A stretch of 42,480 nucleotides of DNA from CBDBDZ01 sp965204215. Lineage in GTDB: Bacteria; Pseudomonadota; Gammaproteobacteria; Pseudomonadales; GM7GCV1. The notes beneath the pieces are model-generated. The model saw only the letters and a program-made list of their open reading frames with translations, was not told the origin of the DNA and ran no database searches. Location: NCBI GenBank assembly GCA_965204215.1, contig CBDBDZ010000011.1, forward strand, positions 1 through 42,480, written 5' to 3'. Each line of letters starts with the position of its first letter. Positions within the stretch are counted from its first letter, which is position 1. The position numbers were made by a program, and so were the translations under genes. Positions 15,430 to 22,634 of this stretch are shown one piece after another.

Positions 15430-15995
15430 CTCGCTTCTCCTGACTCGGGAGGTCTCGCTGGGTCTCGCCCACCTGGGCCATTCCCATCATGTACATGCGG
15501 TGAACCACTTCCGTGGTCGTGATCATAATCGATATCTTTCTCAGGATAGCCATCATCACCATAAATACGGTCTTGCTTTGGTCTGCCATTCCCGTCATTT
15601 GAATTAATTCTACCGCCGGGAGAGCCTTGAAATAATGGGCTCTCATCTCCATCAGAATTGTTATTGCTACTGCTTGATAAGCAGTCACTACCATCATCAC
15701 CGCAAACTGCTTCGATAGTTTTACTAGTGAGATATCCAAGGCCAACAAGAACACCAAGCACACAGCCTTCATAAACGCTTTGAGCTGGATTTAAAGTTCC
15801 TTTGGGATCTGAATACTTAAGTGGATTTCCGAGCACATATCCAAATGTATCGGTTTCCCGACGTGCATCGCAGCTCACATCGTACTTTTTCCTAGACGCA
15901 TCAATGAGTTGCACAGCATCAGCCCCGACGTAAACACCCTGTTTTACGTTTTTACGCCCTAGACGCGGTTTTTGCCCTACATGGATGTAGGGCAT
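15426..15995 (-). CDS. Leader-Rhs junction fusion with DIDYDHDHG tip
   Basis: 189 residues, open. The first ~50 residues are the unrecognised leader (MPYIHVGQKPRLGRKNVKQG ... DARRETD), joined directly to the end of the Rhs core (TFGYVLGNPLKYSDPKG). The tip then has a glycine/serine linker and the motif DIDYDHDHGSGSPHVHDGNG, rich in Asp and His, before a basic end. I remember this DxDxxHxHG..HxHD pattern from C-terminal polymorphic toxin domains but cannot name its activity; metal-dependent hydrolase is a guess. The start lies in the leader without a clear ribosome binding site. Confidence 0.65.
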   Translation of the reverse strand: MPYIHVGQKPRLGRKNVKQGVYVGADAVQLIDASRKKYDVSCDARRETDTFGYVLGNPLKYSDPKGTLNPAQSVYEGCVLGVLVGLGYLTSKTIEAVCGDDGSDCLSSSSNNNSDGDESPLFQGSPGGRINSNDGNGRPKQDRIYGDDGYPEKDIDYDHDHGSGSPHVHDGNGPGGRDPARPPESGEAR

Positions 15996-16091
15996 GTCAG
16001 TAACGCAGGAGCGGTTACTGGCCTGACTTATTTTTGCAACTTGATTGAAGAAGGCTTGAGTCTCTATTCGGTTATTTTGATTAGTGTAACA
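15853..16091 (-). repeat. Unrecognised non-Rhs leader block, copy 2
   Basis: Nearly identical to the blocks at 14217 and 28833. Here the frame is open from upstream: NNRIETQAFFNQVAKISQAS, then SCVTDMPYIHVGQKPRLGRK. It abuts the stop of a 35-codon primase remnant and ends at DARRE where Rhs begins. Confidence 0.6.
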
Positions 16092-16199
16092 TTAATTTAT
16101 TTGAACCTCTTTCAGCTCATACCCTTGGGCTTCGGCTAAGCGGAGCAATGACACTGCATTTTTCAATTTAGTTAACTCTGAATCTGATATACGTACCAT
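16092..16199 (-). pseudogene. Primase N-terminal remnant (copy B)
   Basis: MVRISDSELTKLKNAVSLLR then LAEAQGYELKEVQIN and a stop: 35 codons with an intact ATG. It matches the N terminus of the CHC2 primase at 6.7 kb up to ELK and then ends at the same leader junction as copies A and C. The differing first ~17 residues show that the start regions were exchanged at the LLRLAEAQG block. Confidence 0.65.
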
Positions 16200-16331
16200 A
16201 GCTAGTTTTCCTAAAAACCTGTCAAGACCTATTTAAGGTTTTATTCTAGCACCATAATTAGGTATATCTGTAAACTCTTATTCGTAACCGAGATTTATAG
16301 TACGGCAATATCCATTACTTGGTACTTGCCG

Positions 16332-16670
16332 ATGAACTTCCCAACTCAGCTAATACAACTGCGTAAACAACGCGGACTAACACAACAGCAGATGGCCGAT
16401 GAGATGGGGATTCACGTCAACCAGATTAAAAGGTATGAAGCTAGCACCACACAGCCTACTTTAGAAGCCTTAGTAAAGATCACTAAAAACTTGCATGTGA
16501 GCATGGATGATTTGGTGTTTGGAGAGAATGAACGCGAGCCGATTGACGACCTCAAACTCCAGTTTGAGGCGCTCAGTCAGTTTGATAAAGAAGATCGAAA
16601 GATTGCCAAGGCGGTACTTGAGAGTTTAATCCTCAAGCACAATGCCAAGCGCGCGTTTGTGCAGGGCTAG
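16332..16670 (+). CDS. XRE-family transcriptional regulator, type 2
   Basis: 112 residues from ATG (a TTG two codons upstream is possible). The helix-turn-helix covers about residues 5-60 (LIQLRKQRGLTQQQMADEMG, IHVNQIKRYEASTTQPTLEA). The C terminus, LQFEALSQFDKEDRKIAKAV then KHNAKRAFVQG, is a conserved module shared with the truncated gene at 6.8 kb. Divergent from a primase remnant 133 bases away. Probable autoregulated repressor of the former primase cassette. Confidence 0.8.
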   Translation: MNFPTQLIQLRKQRGLTQQQMADEMGIHVNQIKRYEASTTQPTLEALVKITKNLHVSMDDLVFGENEREPIDDLKLQFEALSQFDKEDRKIAKAVLESLILKHNAKRAFVQG

Positions 16671-16672
16671 CG

Positions 16673-16819
16673 ATGGGTGTCCCGCATTTATTCCTCTTAC
16701 AATTTGAAGCCGTTAGTCAGATGAGTGATAACGAACAGTCCATTGTTCGTGAAGTATTAGAAGACTTGATTATTAAGCATCAATCTCGCCGCTGGGATTC
16801 TAGTCGCCGAGCATCATAA
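16673..16819 (+). pseudogene. 3' remnant of a further XRE regulator
   Basis: MGVPHLFLLQFEAVSQMSDN then EQSIVREVLEDLIIKHQSRR and a stop: a diverged version of the C-terminal module of the XRE gene ending three bases upstream. It has no helix-turn-helix. CGATGGGTGTCC at its start recurs at two other module edges (18.89 and 38.30 kb), so it is probably a recombination scar. Confidence 0.55.
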
Positions 16820-16947
16820 ATCAAAGACGCAGCTCCGCTATTTGCTGGCGTTCAATTAAATAGTATTGTAAAAAGATTTGACCCCTATTCCTTTTAGTTT
16901 TCGCGAACCAGGTACTCGTTTAACTGTGGTACGTCCCTAGTTTTTCA

Positions 16948-17634
16948 TTATTTTCCTCTCTCCGCATTGCATTCTCTGATCTGCTTCTCAATTTTTCTCT
17001 CAATATTCCTTATTTTTTCAATGAATCTAGTAAGAATTTCCTTAGATACCAAGGAACCATATAACAATTGATCAATCAACTCTTTGTCTCTTAATTTCAC
17101 TGCGTATTCAATCGTATGAGTTCCTTTGCTATCCAATACATCCACTATGGCTCCCGCCTCTAGAAGTCGATATGCTGCCTCTATACTTTGACCTGACAAC
17201 GCCCACATCAAAGGTGTTGTACCAAAGTTATCCGGTATATTTATGTCACAACCTTTCTCGATTAATAGATCAACAATATGAACAAACCCATTTGAAGAGG
17301 CAGACGAAACTGCTGTTTCACCTGAATCATTTTGATGATTTACGCATGAACCAGATGAAAGAAGTTGCTTAACAGATTCATAGTATCCACTCAAAGATGC
17401 CTCTATTAAAATAGAATTGCCATTGCCATCTGTAGCATTTACGTCACTCCCAAGGGCAATAAGTCTATTAGAGGCGATTAGGTTTGCGCTCATGACGCTG
17501 TGGGCTAGCAACGTCAACCCAGAATTATCTTTATCCGAAACAAAATCAGATAAAACCCTATCATCAAAATCCTTTAAATTTCGCCCACTACTTAAAGCGT
17601 CGAGAATGAGATCGTAGGTCATTTTTTCCTGCAT
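16948..17634 (-). CDS. Ankyrin-repeat immunity protein
   Basis: 228 residues with about five ankyrin repeats between residues 35 and 185 (SGLTLLAHSV, DVNATDGNGNSILIEASLSG, CVNHQNDSGETAVSSASSNG, DINIPDNFGTTPLMWALSGQ, GAIVDVLDSKGTHTIEYAV). A charged helical tail follows. No export signal. Its start overlaps the end of the Cys-rich tip gene by 16 bases. Ankyrin proteins are common immunity partners of polymorphic toxins, probably by masking the toxin; that role is inferred here. Confidence 0.75.
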   Translation of the reverse strand: MQEKMTYDLILDALSSGRNLKDFDDRVLSDFVSDKDNSGLTLLAHSVMSANLIASNRLIALGSDVNATDGNGNSILIEASLSGYYESVKQLLSSGSCVNHQNDSGETAVSSASSNGFVHIVDLLIEKGCDINIPDNFGTTPLMWALSGQSIEAAYRLLEAGAIVDVLDSKGTHTIEYAVKLRDKELIDQLLYGSLVSKEILTRFIEKIRNIERKIEKQIRECNAERGK

Positions 17635-18353
17635 TCACAATGGCCATAATACTGCCGGCACCTGCGAGGAGCAGTATTCTTAGCAGCATTTTGTGCTGCA
17701 TTCTTCGTCAACCCTAATCCAGCTACTCGCGGAGGGCATTCTGCTTCACAATCGCTAGGAGCCAGTCTGAGCTTACAGATACATGACCAAGTTCCTTTCT
17801 TCGGTGGCTTGGGAGCCTTTGGTGGCTTCGGAGGTTTGGGTTTCTTCCCTATCCATTGCCAAACCCATTTTCCTGCTCTAAGAACATAAGCCCAGTACAA
17901 ACCTTCAGGATCCATCCGAGTTAAAGGATTTCCCCCAACATACCCATAAGTATTAATCCCCCCATCCAACCCAATCGGATCCCGTGTCACATACCCTCCT
18001 ATACTATTATCATAATACCGATGCCAATTGTAGTGCAGTCCTGTTTCATCGTCTTGGTATTGCCCTGGGAATCGTATCGGATTGCTGACTTGAGTGTTGG
18101 TTTGTGTGCCTTCGCCGAAGGCATCGTATTGCCCTTGCCAGACTATCGCGCCGTTGGGGCGGGTGAGCATCTGTGGGGTGTTTAGATGGTCGTTTTGGTA
18201 GTAGCTGGTTTGTGTGATGCCGTTGTCGTTGTGTTTGATGGCGATGGGGGCGTTCCCTAGGCTGTTTTGTGGGGAGTAGTAATAGCCTTGCATTAGTTCG
18301 CCTTGTTCATTGTATTCGCCGATGGTGACGGCATCTGATTGACCGATATTCAT
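17619..18353 (-). CDS. Orphan Rhs fragment with Lys/Pro linker and Cys-rich tip
   Basis: 244 residues. The core end is complete (DHLNTPQMLTRPNG, DPIGLDGGINTYGYVGGNPL, DPEGL). The tip has a Lys-Pro linker (KKPKPPKPPKAPKPPKKG) and then a compact Cys-rich domain: SCICKLRLAPSDCEAECPP, LGLTKNAAQNAAKNTAP, CRQYYGHCECRKK. I recognise this as a recurring Rhs tip type but know no activity; the ankyrin partner is cytoplasmic, so a cytoplasmic target is likely. The gene starts at the internal Met MNIGQSD. Confidence 0.7.
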   Translation of the reverse strand: MNIGQSDAVTIGEYNEQGELMQGYYYSPQNSLGNAPIAIKHNDNGITQTSYYQNDHLNTPQMLTRPNGAIVWQGQYDAFGEGTQTNTQVSNPIRFPGQYQDDETGLHYNWHRYYDNSIGGYVTRDPIGLDGGINTYGYVGGNPLTRMDPEGLYWAYVLRAGKWVWQWIGKKPKPPKPPKAPKPPKKGTWSCICKLRLAPSDCEAECPPRVAGLGLTKNAAQNAAKNTAPRRCRQYYGHCECRKK

Positions 18354-18473
18354 TTGTTGTAGGTAGCCTGCGGTGTCGTAGGTGTAACGACGTTGAATGC
18401 TTTTGCTGACACCGTTCTTAAAGGTGTTGGTTTAAGCGTCCCATTATATCATAGCCGTAGCGGATGTCGGTGT

Positions 18474-18530
18474 AAGCAAAAACTGGTCATGGAGATGATT
18501 GACGCTGTTATTCAACAACAAGCATCATAA
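18474..18530 (+). pseudogene. 3' remnant of XRE regulator gene (copy 3)
   Basis: Same 18 codons (KQKLVMEMIDAVIQQQAS) and same junction with the inverted Rhs remnant as at 1166; followed by the best preserved small gene. Confidence 0.7.
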
Positions 18531-18590
18531 CTTAAAGGTGCTGTAACACCTCAACTCAGCTAATCACAACAACCTAGCTAGAGGTTATTA

Positions 18591-18869
18591 ATGACTAAAG
18601 CAGATACTACGTCAGTTGATGGCGTTTCTTCAACTCCTTTGCAAGATCAGCGTTTGGCGCGGCTTGAGGATAAACTTAACCAATTACTCGCTTGTCATGA
18701 GTTTTATGATCTGGCCATCCGTGCCATTACTCACGACAACTTTGATGAGGAACTTGACGGACAGCGCTGGCACTTTGGCTTGTTTTTACAACAACAATGG
18801 TTACACGACCAAGGCCAAGACATCATCAATCAACTGCAAAGACTTCGACAAGGTATCCACAGTCCTTAA
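18591..18869 (+). CDS. Conserved 92-residue small protein, intact reference copy
   Basis: 92 residues, MTKADTTSVDGVSSTPLQDQ to INQLQRLRQGIHSP. The C-terminal helix IINQLQRLRQ is intact here, unlike the copies at 1.3, 27.7, 31.2, 38.0 and 41.5 kb. The middle contains a probable heptad helix RLEDKLNQLL and the signature RWHFGLFLQQQWLHDQGQ. No membrane segment. AGAGGTTATTAATG gives a clear ribosome binding site. The regular position behind an XRE C terminus suggests the original operon was XRE followed by this gene. Function unknown. Confidence 0.65.
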   Translation: MTKADTTSVDGVSSTPLQDQRLARLEDKLNQLLACHEFYDLAIRAITHDNFDEELDGQRWHFGLFLQQQWLHDQGQDIINQLQRLRQGIHSP

Positions 18870-18875
18870 CTGTGG
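18857..18875. repeat. Boundary hairpin, copy 2
   Basis: CCACAGT-CCTTA-ACTGTGG, spanning the stop codon of the small gene, followed by TACGTCCTCTAACGATGGGTGTCC, the last part of which recurs at 38.30 kb. Confidence 0.6.
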
Positions 18876-18917
18876 TACGTCCTCTAACGATGGGTGTCCT
18901 AGCTATTCATTATTAGC

Positions 18918-19202
18918 TTAAATACCCAAACCTAAACTTATTCTAACTTGAGCCAACATCAATACAATAAGATAACCGACTATAAAAAAAACGATTCCAG
19001 AAAAAAGTGATATGCACACTCTATAGATCAAACCTTTACCTTTCAACAGCCAGAAATTTAAACCAACATTTAATACTGGAAAAATAAATAAAACATAACT
19101 TAGGTTTTTTATTAAAGCCACAGTGCCAAAGAAATACTCCGACAGCATGGCTATAGACATAAGCAATATATAAAGCATGTACTGGTATATATTTAACTTC
19201 AT
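18918..19202 (-). CDS. Membrane immunity protein of the papain-like tip
   Basis: 94 residues with three to four hydrophobic segments (YMLYILLMSIAMLSEYFFG, LSYVLFIFPVLNVGLNFWLL, LFSGIVFFIVGYLIVLMLA). It follows the toxin tip gene by 52 bases. An N-terminal relic of the same family (LLMSIAMLSEYFLG) occurs at 22.0-22.1 kb. A membrane-embedded immunity protein fits an envelope-acting hydrolase. Confidence 0.6.
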   Translation of the reverse strand: MKLNIYQYMLYILLMSIAMLSEYFFGTVALIKNLSYVLFIFPVLNVGLNFWLLKGKGLIYRVCISLFSGIVFFIVGYLIVLMLAQVRISLGLGI

Positions 19203-19254
19203 AAAATATCCGTTTTGTTAATTTCAATGCTAAATTAATAACTCTTTAACGAGT

Positions 19255-20781
19255 TTAAGGTACCGGGCTTGTAGGAAATGGGCAAACACCCCTCACAAAA
19301 GGGAATTCACAAGTACCACCACCTAAATTGCCATACTCTTCTCTAAGTGCATCTGAGAAATTCTGACAATTGCGACCAATCAAATCATAATCGTTTGGTA
19401 CTGGACTCCAGAGCGTTTCCAAAGGGTCATCTGGTAACCAGAGCCCACTGTTTCTTAGGTTTTGCTCAGCTTGTCTCAATAGGCCGTCTTCATAAAATGG
19501 ACCAGACAAATTATAATTTTGGATCTGGTTAGGGTCATCAGCACGTATTCCCTCTGGAAAAAAACCTACGTCAGTTCCATCTTCAAAAAAAGCATTTTCA
19601 TGTAATAACCCAACATTTCCGATTGGAACTTGAAAAGAAGTTCCGTCAAGAGGCCTAGTTCCAAATTGAGCTAAACCATACGGATCACTGTACATCAAAG
19701 GGTTCCCACTCACGTAACCGTAAGTATTCAATCCCCCACCTAACCCAATCGGATCACTGGTGACGTACCGCCCACTCTTCGGATCATAATATCTGTTCCA
19801 GTTATAATACAGCCCAGTTTCACTATCAAAGTACTGTCCAGGGAATCGTATCGGATTGCTGACTTGAGTGTTGGTTTGTGTTACCTCTCCGAAGGCATCG
19901 TATTGCCCTTGCCAGACTACTGCTCCGTTAGAGCGGGTGAGCATCTGTGGGGTGTTTAGATGGTCGTTTTGGTAGTAGCTGGTTTGTGTGATGCCGTTGT
20001 CGTTGTGTTTGATGGCGACGGGGGCGTTCCCTAGGCTGTTTTGTGGGGAGTAGTAATAGCCTTGCATTAGTTCACCTTGTTCGTTGTATTCACTTTCTAA
20101 GCCTTGTTCGCTGTAATGGTAATAGGTGGTTAGATCGTTAATGGTTTTGCTGGTGCGTTGTCCGAACACATTATAGCCATAACTGGCGATGGTTTGTTCG
20201 TTTTCGATGACTGCGGCAAGGCGGCCGTAGCTGTTGTATTGGTAGGTTCTGGGGTTACTGCCGCTTTGTTCAATCAATGCGCCGTTGGGGTCGTATTGGT
20301 AGTATGTGGTTTGTTCGTCACTGCTGATTTCAATCAGTTCTTGATTGGCGTTGTAGTGGTATTGTTGTTGTCTATTGTCTTTGTTTTGCTGGGTGCGGTT
20401 GCTGTTGTCGTCATACTGCCAGCTCATTGTTTGGGTGTTGTTTTGAGTCACTGTGATGAGGCGGTCGGCTTCGTCATACTCGTAACTTTTTGGATGTTGG
20501 GAGTCGGCTTGGCGTTGTTGTGTGGTTTGGTGTTGGATTATATTGTGGGCGTTGTCGTATTGATACGCGTAGTTGAGTATTGGATTATCGGCGTGGTTGG
20601 TCACGTCTATTGTTTTGAGTCGTGCAAACCCGTCGTAGTCTTGGCTTCGTTGAACACCGCCTGGGTAGCTGATTTGACTGGGCAACCAGGCGTTGTATTC
20701 GCCGATGGTGACGGCATCTGATTGACCGATGTTCATTTGTTGTAAGTAGCCTGCGGTGTCGTAGGTGTAACGACTTTGCAC
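19255..20781 (-). CDS. Long Rhs core fragment with papain-like (LRAT/NlpC-type) tip
   Basis: 508 residues, the longest well-preserved core in the window. Residues 1-370 are YD repeats (YNAWLPSQISYPGG, YAYQYDNAHNI, ANQELIEISSDEQTTYYQYD, DHLNTPQML) and the DPIGLGGGLNTYGYVSGNPL junction with DPYGL. The tip contains GLLHENAFFEDGTDVGFFPE (His394) and YDLIGRNCQNFSDAL (Cys472). His before a Cys in an NC.NF motif is the arrangement of permuted papain-like LRAT/PPPDE hydrolases, which cut amide or acyl bonds. Partner is a membrane protein. The upstream core is continued by a frameshifted segment to 21801. Confidence 0.75.
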   Translation of the reverse strand: MQSRYTYDTAGYLQQMNIGQSDAVTIGEYNAWLPSQISYPGGVQRSQDYDGFARLKTIDVTNHADNPILNYAYQYDNAHNIIQHQTTQQRQADSQHPKSYEYDEADRLITVTQNNTQTMSWQYDDNSNRTQQNKDNRQQQYHYNANQELIEISSDEQTTYYQYDPNGALIEQSGSNPRTYQYNSYGRLAAVIENEQTIASYGYNVFGQRTSKTINDLTTYYHYSEQGLESEYNEQGELMQGYYYSPQNSLGNAPVAIKHNDNGITQTSYYQNDHLNTPQMLTRSNGAVVWQGQYDAFGEVTQTNTQVSNPIRFPGQYFDSETGLYYNWNRYYDPKSGRYVTSDPIGLGGGLNTYGYVSGNPLMYSDPYGLAQFGTRPLDGTSFQVPIGNVGLLHENAFFEDGTDVGFFPEGIRADDPNQIQNYNLSGPFYEDGLLRQAEQNLRNSGLWLPDDPLETLWSPVPNDYDLIGRNCQNFSDALREEYGNLGGGTCEFPFVRGVCPFPTSPVP

Positions 20782-21801
20782 GCCTTCTGCGTCGGTGCGA
20801 CTGGCGCGTTAACCATTGGCATGATAACTGCGTTGAATGCTTTTGCTAACACTGTTCTTAAAGGTGTTGGTTTAAGCGTCCCACTGTATCATAACCGTAG
20901 CGGATGTCGGTGGATGAGGTGTCGTTGACTTGGGTGAGTAAATTACTTTTATCATAACCGTAGGTTACTTCTCGCTCTGCACTGCTTTGTTCGGCGAGGG
21001 TATTGGTTTGCGCTATCAGGCGGTTGTCATCGTCGTGTTGGTAAATGGCTGTATTGCCATTAAAGTCTACTTTACTTGCCATATTGTCGTTGGCATCGTA
21101 GCTGTAGCTTTGTCGTTCACCTTGTGGTCGAATCTCGGCGATGCGGTTATCATTCGCGTCGTATTCGTAGCTGGTGGTGGTGTTAGTGCCATCGGTCACG
21201 CTCAACAGGTTGGCGCGGGTGTCGTAGGTGTAGGTGGATTCTTCATCTGCGCCATTGCGGTGGCTTTGCAGTTCTCGATGGGCGTTGTATTGAAAGTGTT
21301 CGGTATGGTCATTGCCGTCGGTCATGCTGAGCAGTTCATTACGACCATTGTAACTGCGTTGAGTGATGATCTCTTGTTCGTTATTTAAGTCCGTTTGTCG
21401 TTGGCGTATCTGGCGATTGCGTTCGTCGTATTGATAAAAGAATTGGGTATGCGGTGTGATGACTTGTTGCACTCGTCGCCCAGCCAGTTCATCTCCGTCT
21501 TCGTAATTGATCCGGGTTTGATTGGCGTTGCTGTCAGTAATCACTATCATTCGCGCAGCACGGTCATACCTAAAGTAGGTTGTTTGATTCGATTCATCGG
21601 TGTGGCTGGTCACTTGACCGTCCATTCGATAGGTGTAACGTTGTTCTTTATTGTCTGGGCTAAACCTTGTCCGTTGAAGTCTTTAAACTCGGTGACTTGG
21701 TTCTTGCCATCGGTATATTTAATCATATTACCATACGAATCGTATTGATAACACATTACGACGATGGGAGCGCCAATATAGTGCTCTTCATACCAATTCA
21801 T
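20782..21801 (-). pseudogene. Upstream Rhs YD-repeat segment with three lesions
   Basis: Continuation of the gene at 19255-20781 toward its 5' end. Pieces: MNWYEEHYIGAPIVVMCYQY, TDESNQTTYFRYDRAARMIV, RRVQQVITPHTQFFYQYDER, ADEESTYTYDTRANLLSVTD. A frameshift near 21660 separates FNGQGLAQT from EQRYTYRMDGQVTSHTDESN. VGRLNQHL ends in a stop by a frameshift at 20868 shared with nine other copies. SYHANG is followed by TAA (CAA to TAA) at 20811. The piece begins at an immunity-gene remnant, so it is not the natural start. Confidence 0.7.
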
Positions 21802-21937
21802 TAGACCACAAGTTCAAATAATCATTTATTAAAGTATCGAAATCATTAAAATCTGATTTTATTACCTTACACTTCCGTCTAGCCGAACACTCTTACGACC
21901 TTGATTTCTGCGCCGATATCTCTCACGCGGCCACCGT
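21784..21937 (-). pseudogene. Tail of Arg-rich tip plus start of its immunity gene
   Basis: The frame KRWPRERYRRRNQGRKSVRL then DGSVR and a stop matches the end of the tip at 0.13-0.25 kb (KRWPNARDRRRNRNRESVRP, DGSVR). Just downstream, DFNDFDTLINDYLNLWSNEL matches the immunity start at position 1-121 (DFKKLIGDYMKLWPDEM). The immunity piece then runs into MNWYEEHYIGAP of the Rhs segment. A second relic of this junction is at 39.42-39.47 kb. Confidence 0.65.
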
Positions 21938-21989
21938 TTCTTTATTTATTATTTTAACTCCCACCTTTCTTGCTGCTTTTTCCTGCTTA

Positions 21990-22135
21990 TTATTTTCTAC
22001 GTGCAACGGGCATCATTGATCAAATACTCAACCCTAATATTATTCCCTAAAAAGTATTCTGACAGCATAGCTATCGACATAAGCAGTACATAAAACACGT
22101 ATAGCAAGGCATTTAAGTGGAACAAGACATATTAT
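21990..22135 (-). pseudogene. Remnant of membrane immunity gene
   Basis: Reads LLYVFYVLLMSIAMLSEYFL then GNNIRVEYLINDARCT and a stop, related to YMLYILLMSIAMLSEYFFG of the gene at 18918-19202. The rest is missing. From here to 22199 I see no gene. Confidence 0.5.
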
Positions 22136-22199
22136 TTATTCATTTTGTTTCTTCGTTATCCTCAATAAGCGTTCACAGTTCTCATTCGGGCAGATTAAC

Positions 22200-22634
22200 C
22201 TAGAACGGCTGATAGGTGTCTCTATTTGATTTTTTAACTGCAATGTGCTCCCCATCAACTAACCTAATATCGAAGGTATATTTTTTTGAATTTACTATTA
22301 AACTGAATTTATCAAAATCAATCCAGACAACATTTGAAACATCAAAGAAAGCTTTATCTTTATTTAAAATTTCTGAGTTCAATTCATATGTAGTCGATAT
22401 TTCTAAACAACAACCTTCATCACCAATCAAAATCCTTTGCAGAAAAACCTCGTTTGTTACTTCGCTAGAAATAACAAGCAACCTATAACGTTCACCAAAC
22501 TCATTATGCCACTTTATTGGACCAGAAAAAACGCCTTCAATGCTAGGAGAAATACTCCACACATGAGCCTTAGACATATCGTGATATGTCACTAACAAAA
22601 GTATAATAATGATAACTCTTAATTGTCGCCACAT
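22200..22634 (-). CDS. Exported immunity protein of the M15-type tip
   Basis: 144 residues. Hydrophobic start MWRQLRVIIIILLLVTYHDM with likely cleavage after SKA, then a beta-rich domain with an adjacent Cys pair (DEGCCLEIS). Its start overlaps the toxin stop by 16 bases. A periplasmic location matches a peptidoglycan peptidase target. Family not recognised. Confidence 0.65.
   Translation of the reverse strand: MWRQLRVIIIILLLVTYHDMSKAHVWSISPSIEGVFSGPIKWHNEFGERYRLLVISSEVTNEVFLQRILIGDEGCCLEISTTYELNSEILNKDKAFFDVSNVVWIDFDKFSLIVNSKKYTFDIRLVDGEHIAVKKSNRDTYQPF

Noticed and set aside
20158..20721. Long plus-strand frames opposite the Rhs core (valine-rich), also at 35861-36364, 20987-21388 and 8778-9116
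   Set aside because: They are antisense shadows of the repetitive YD coding strand: they occur only where the Rhs core is open on the minus strand, have no recognisable domains and lack ribosome binding sites.
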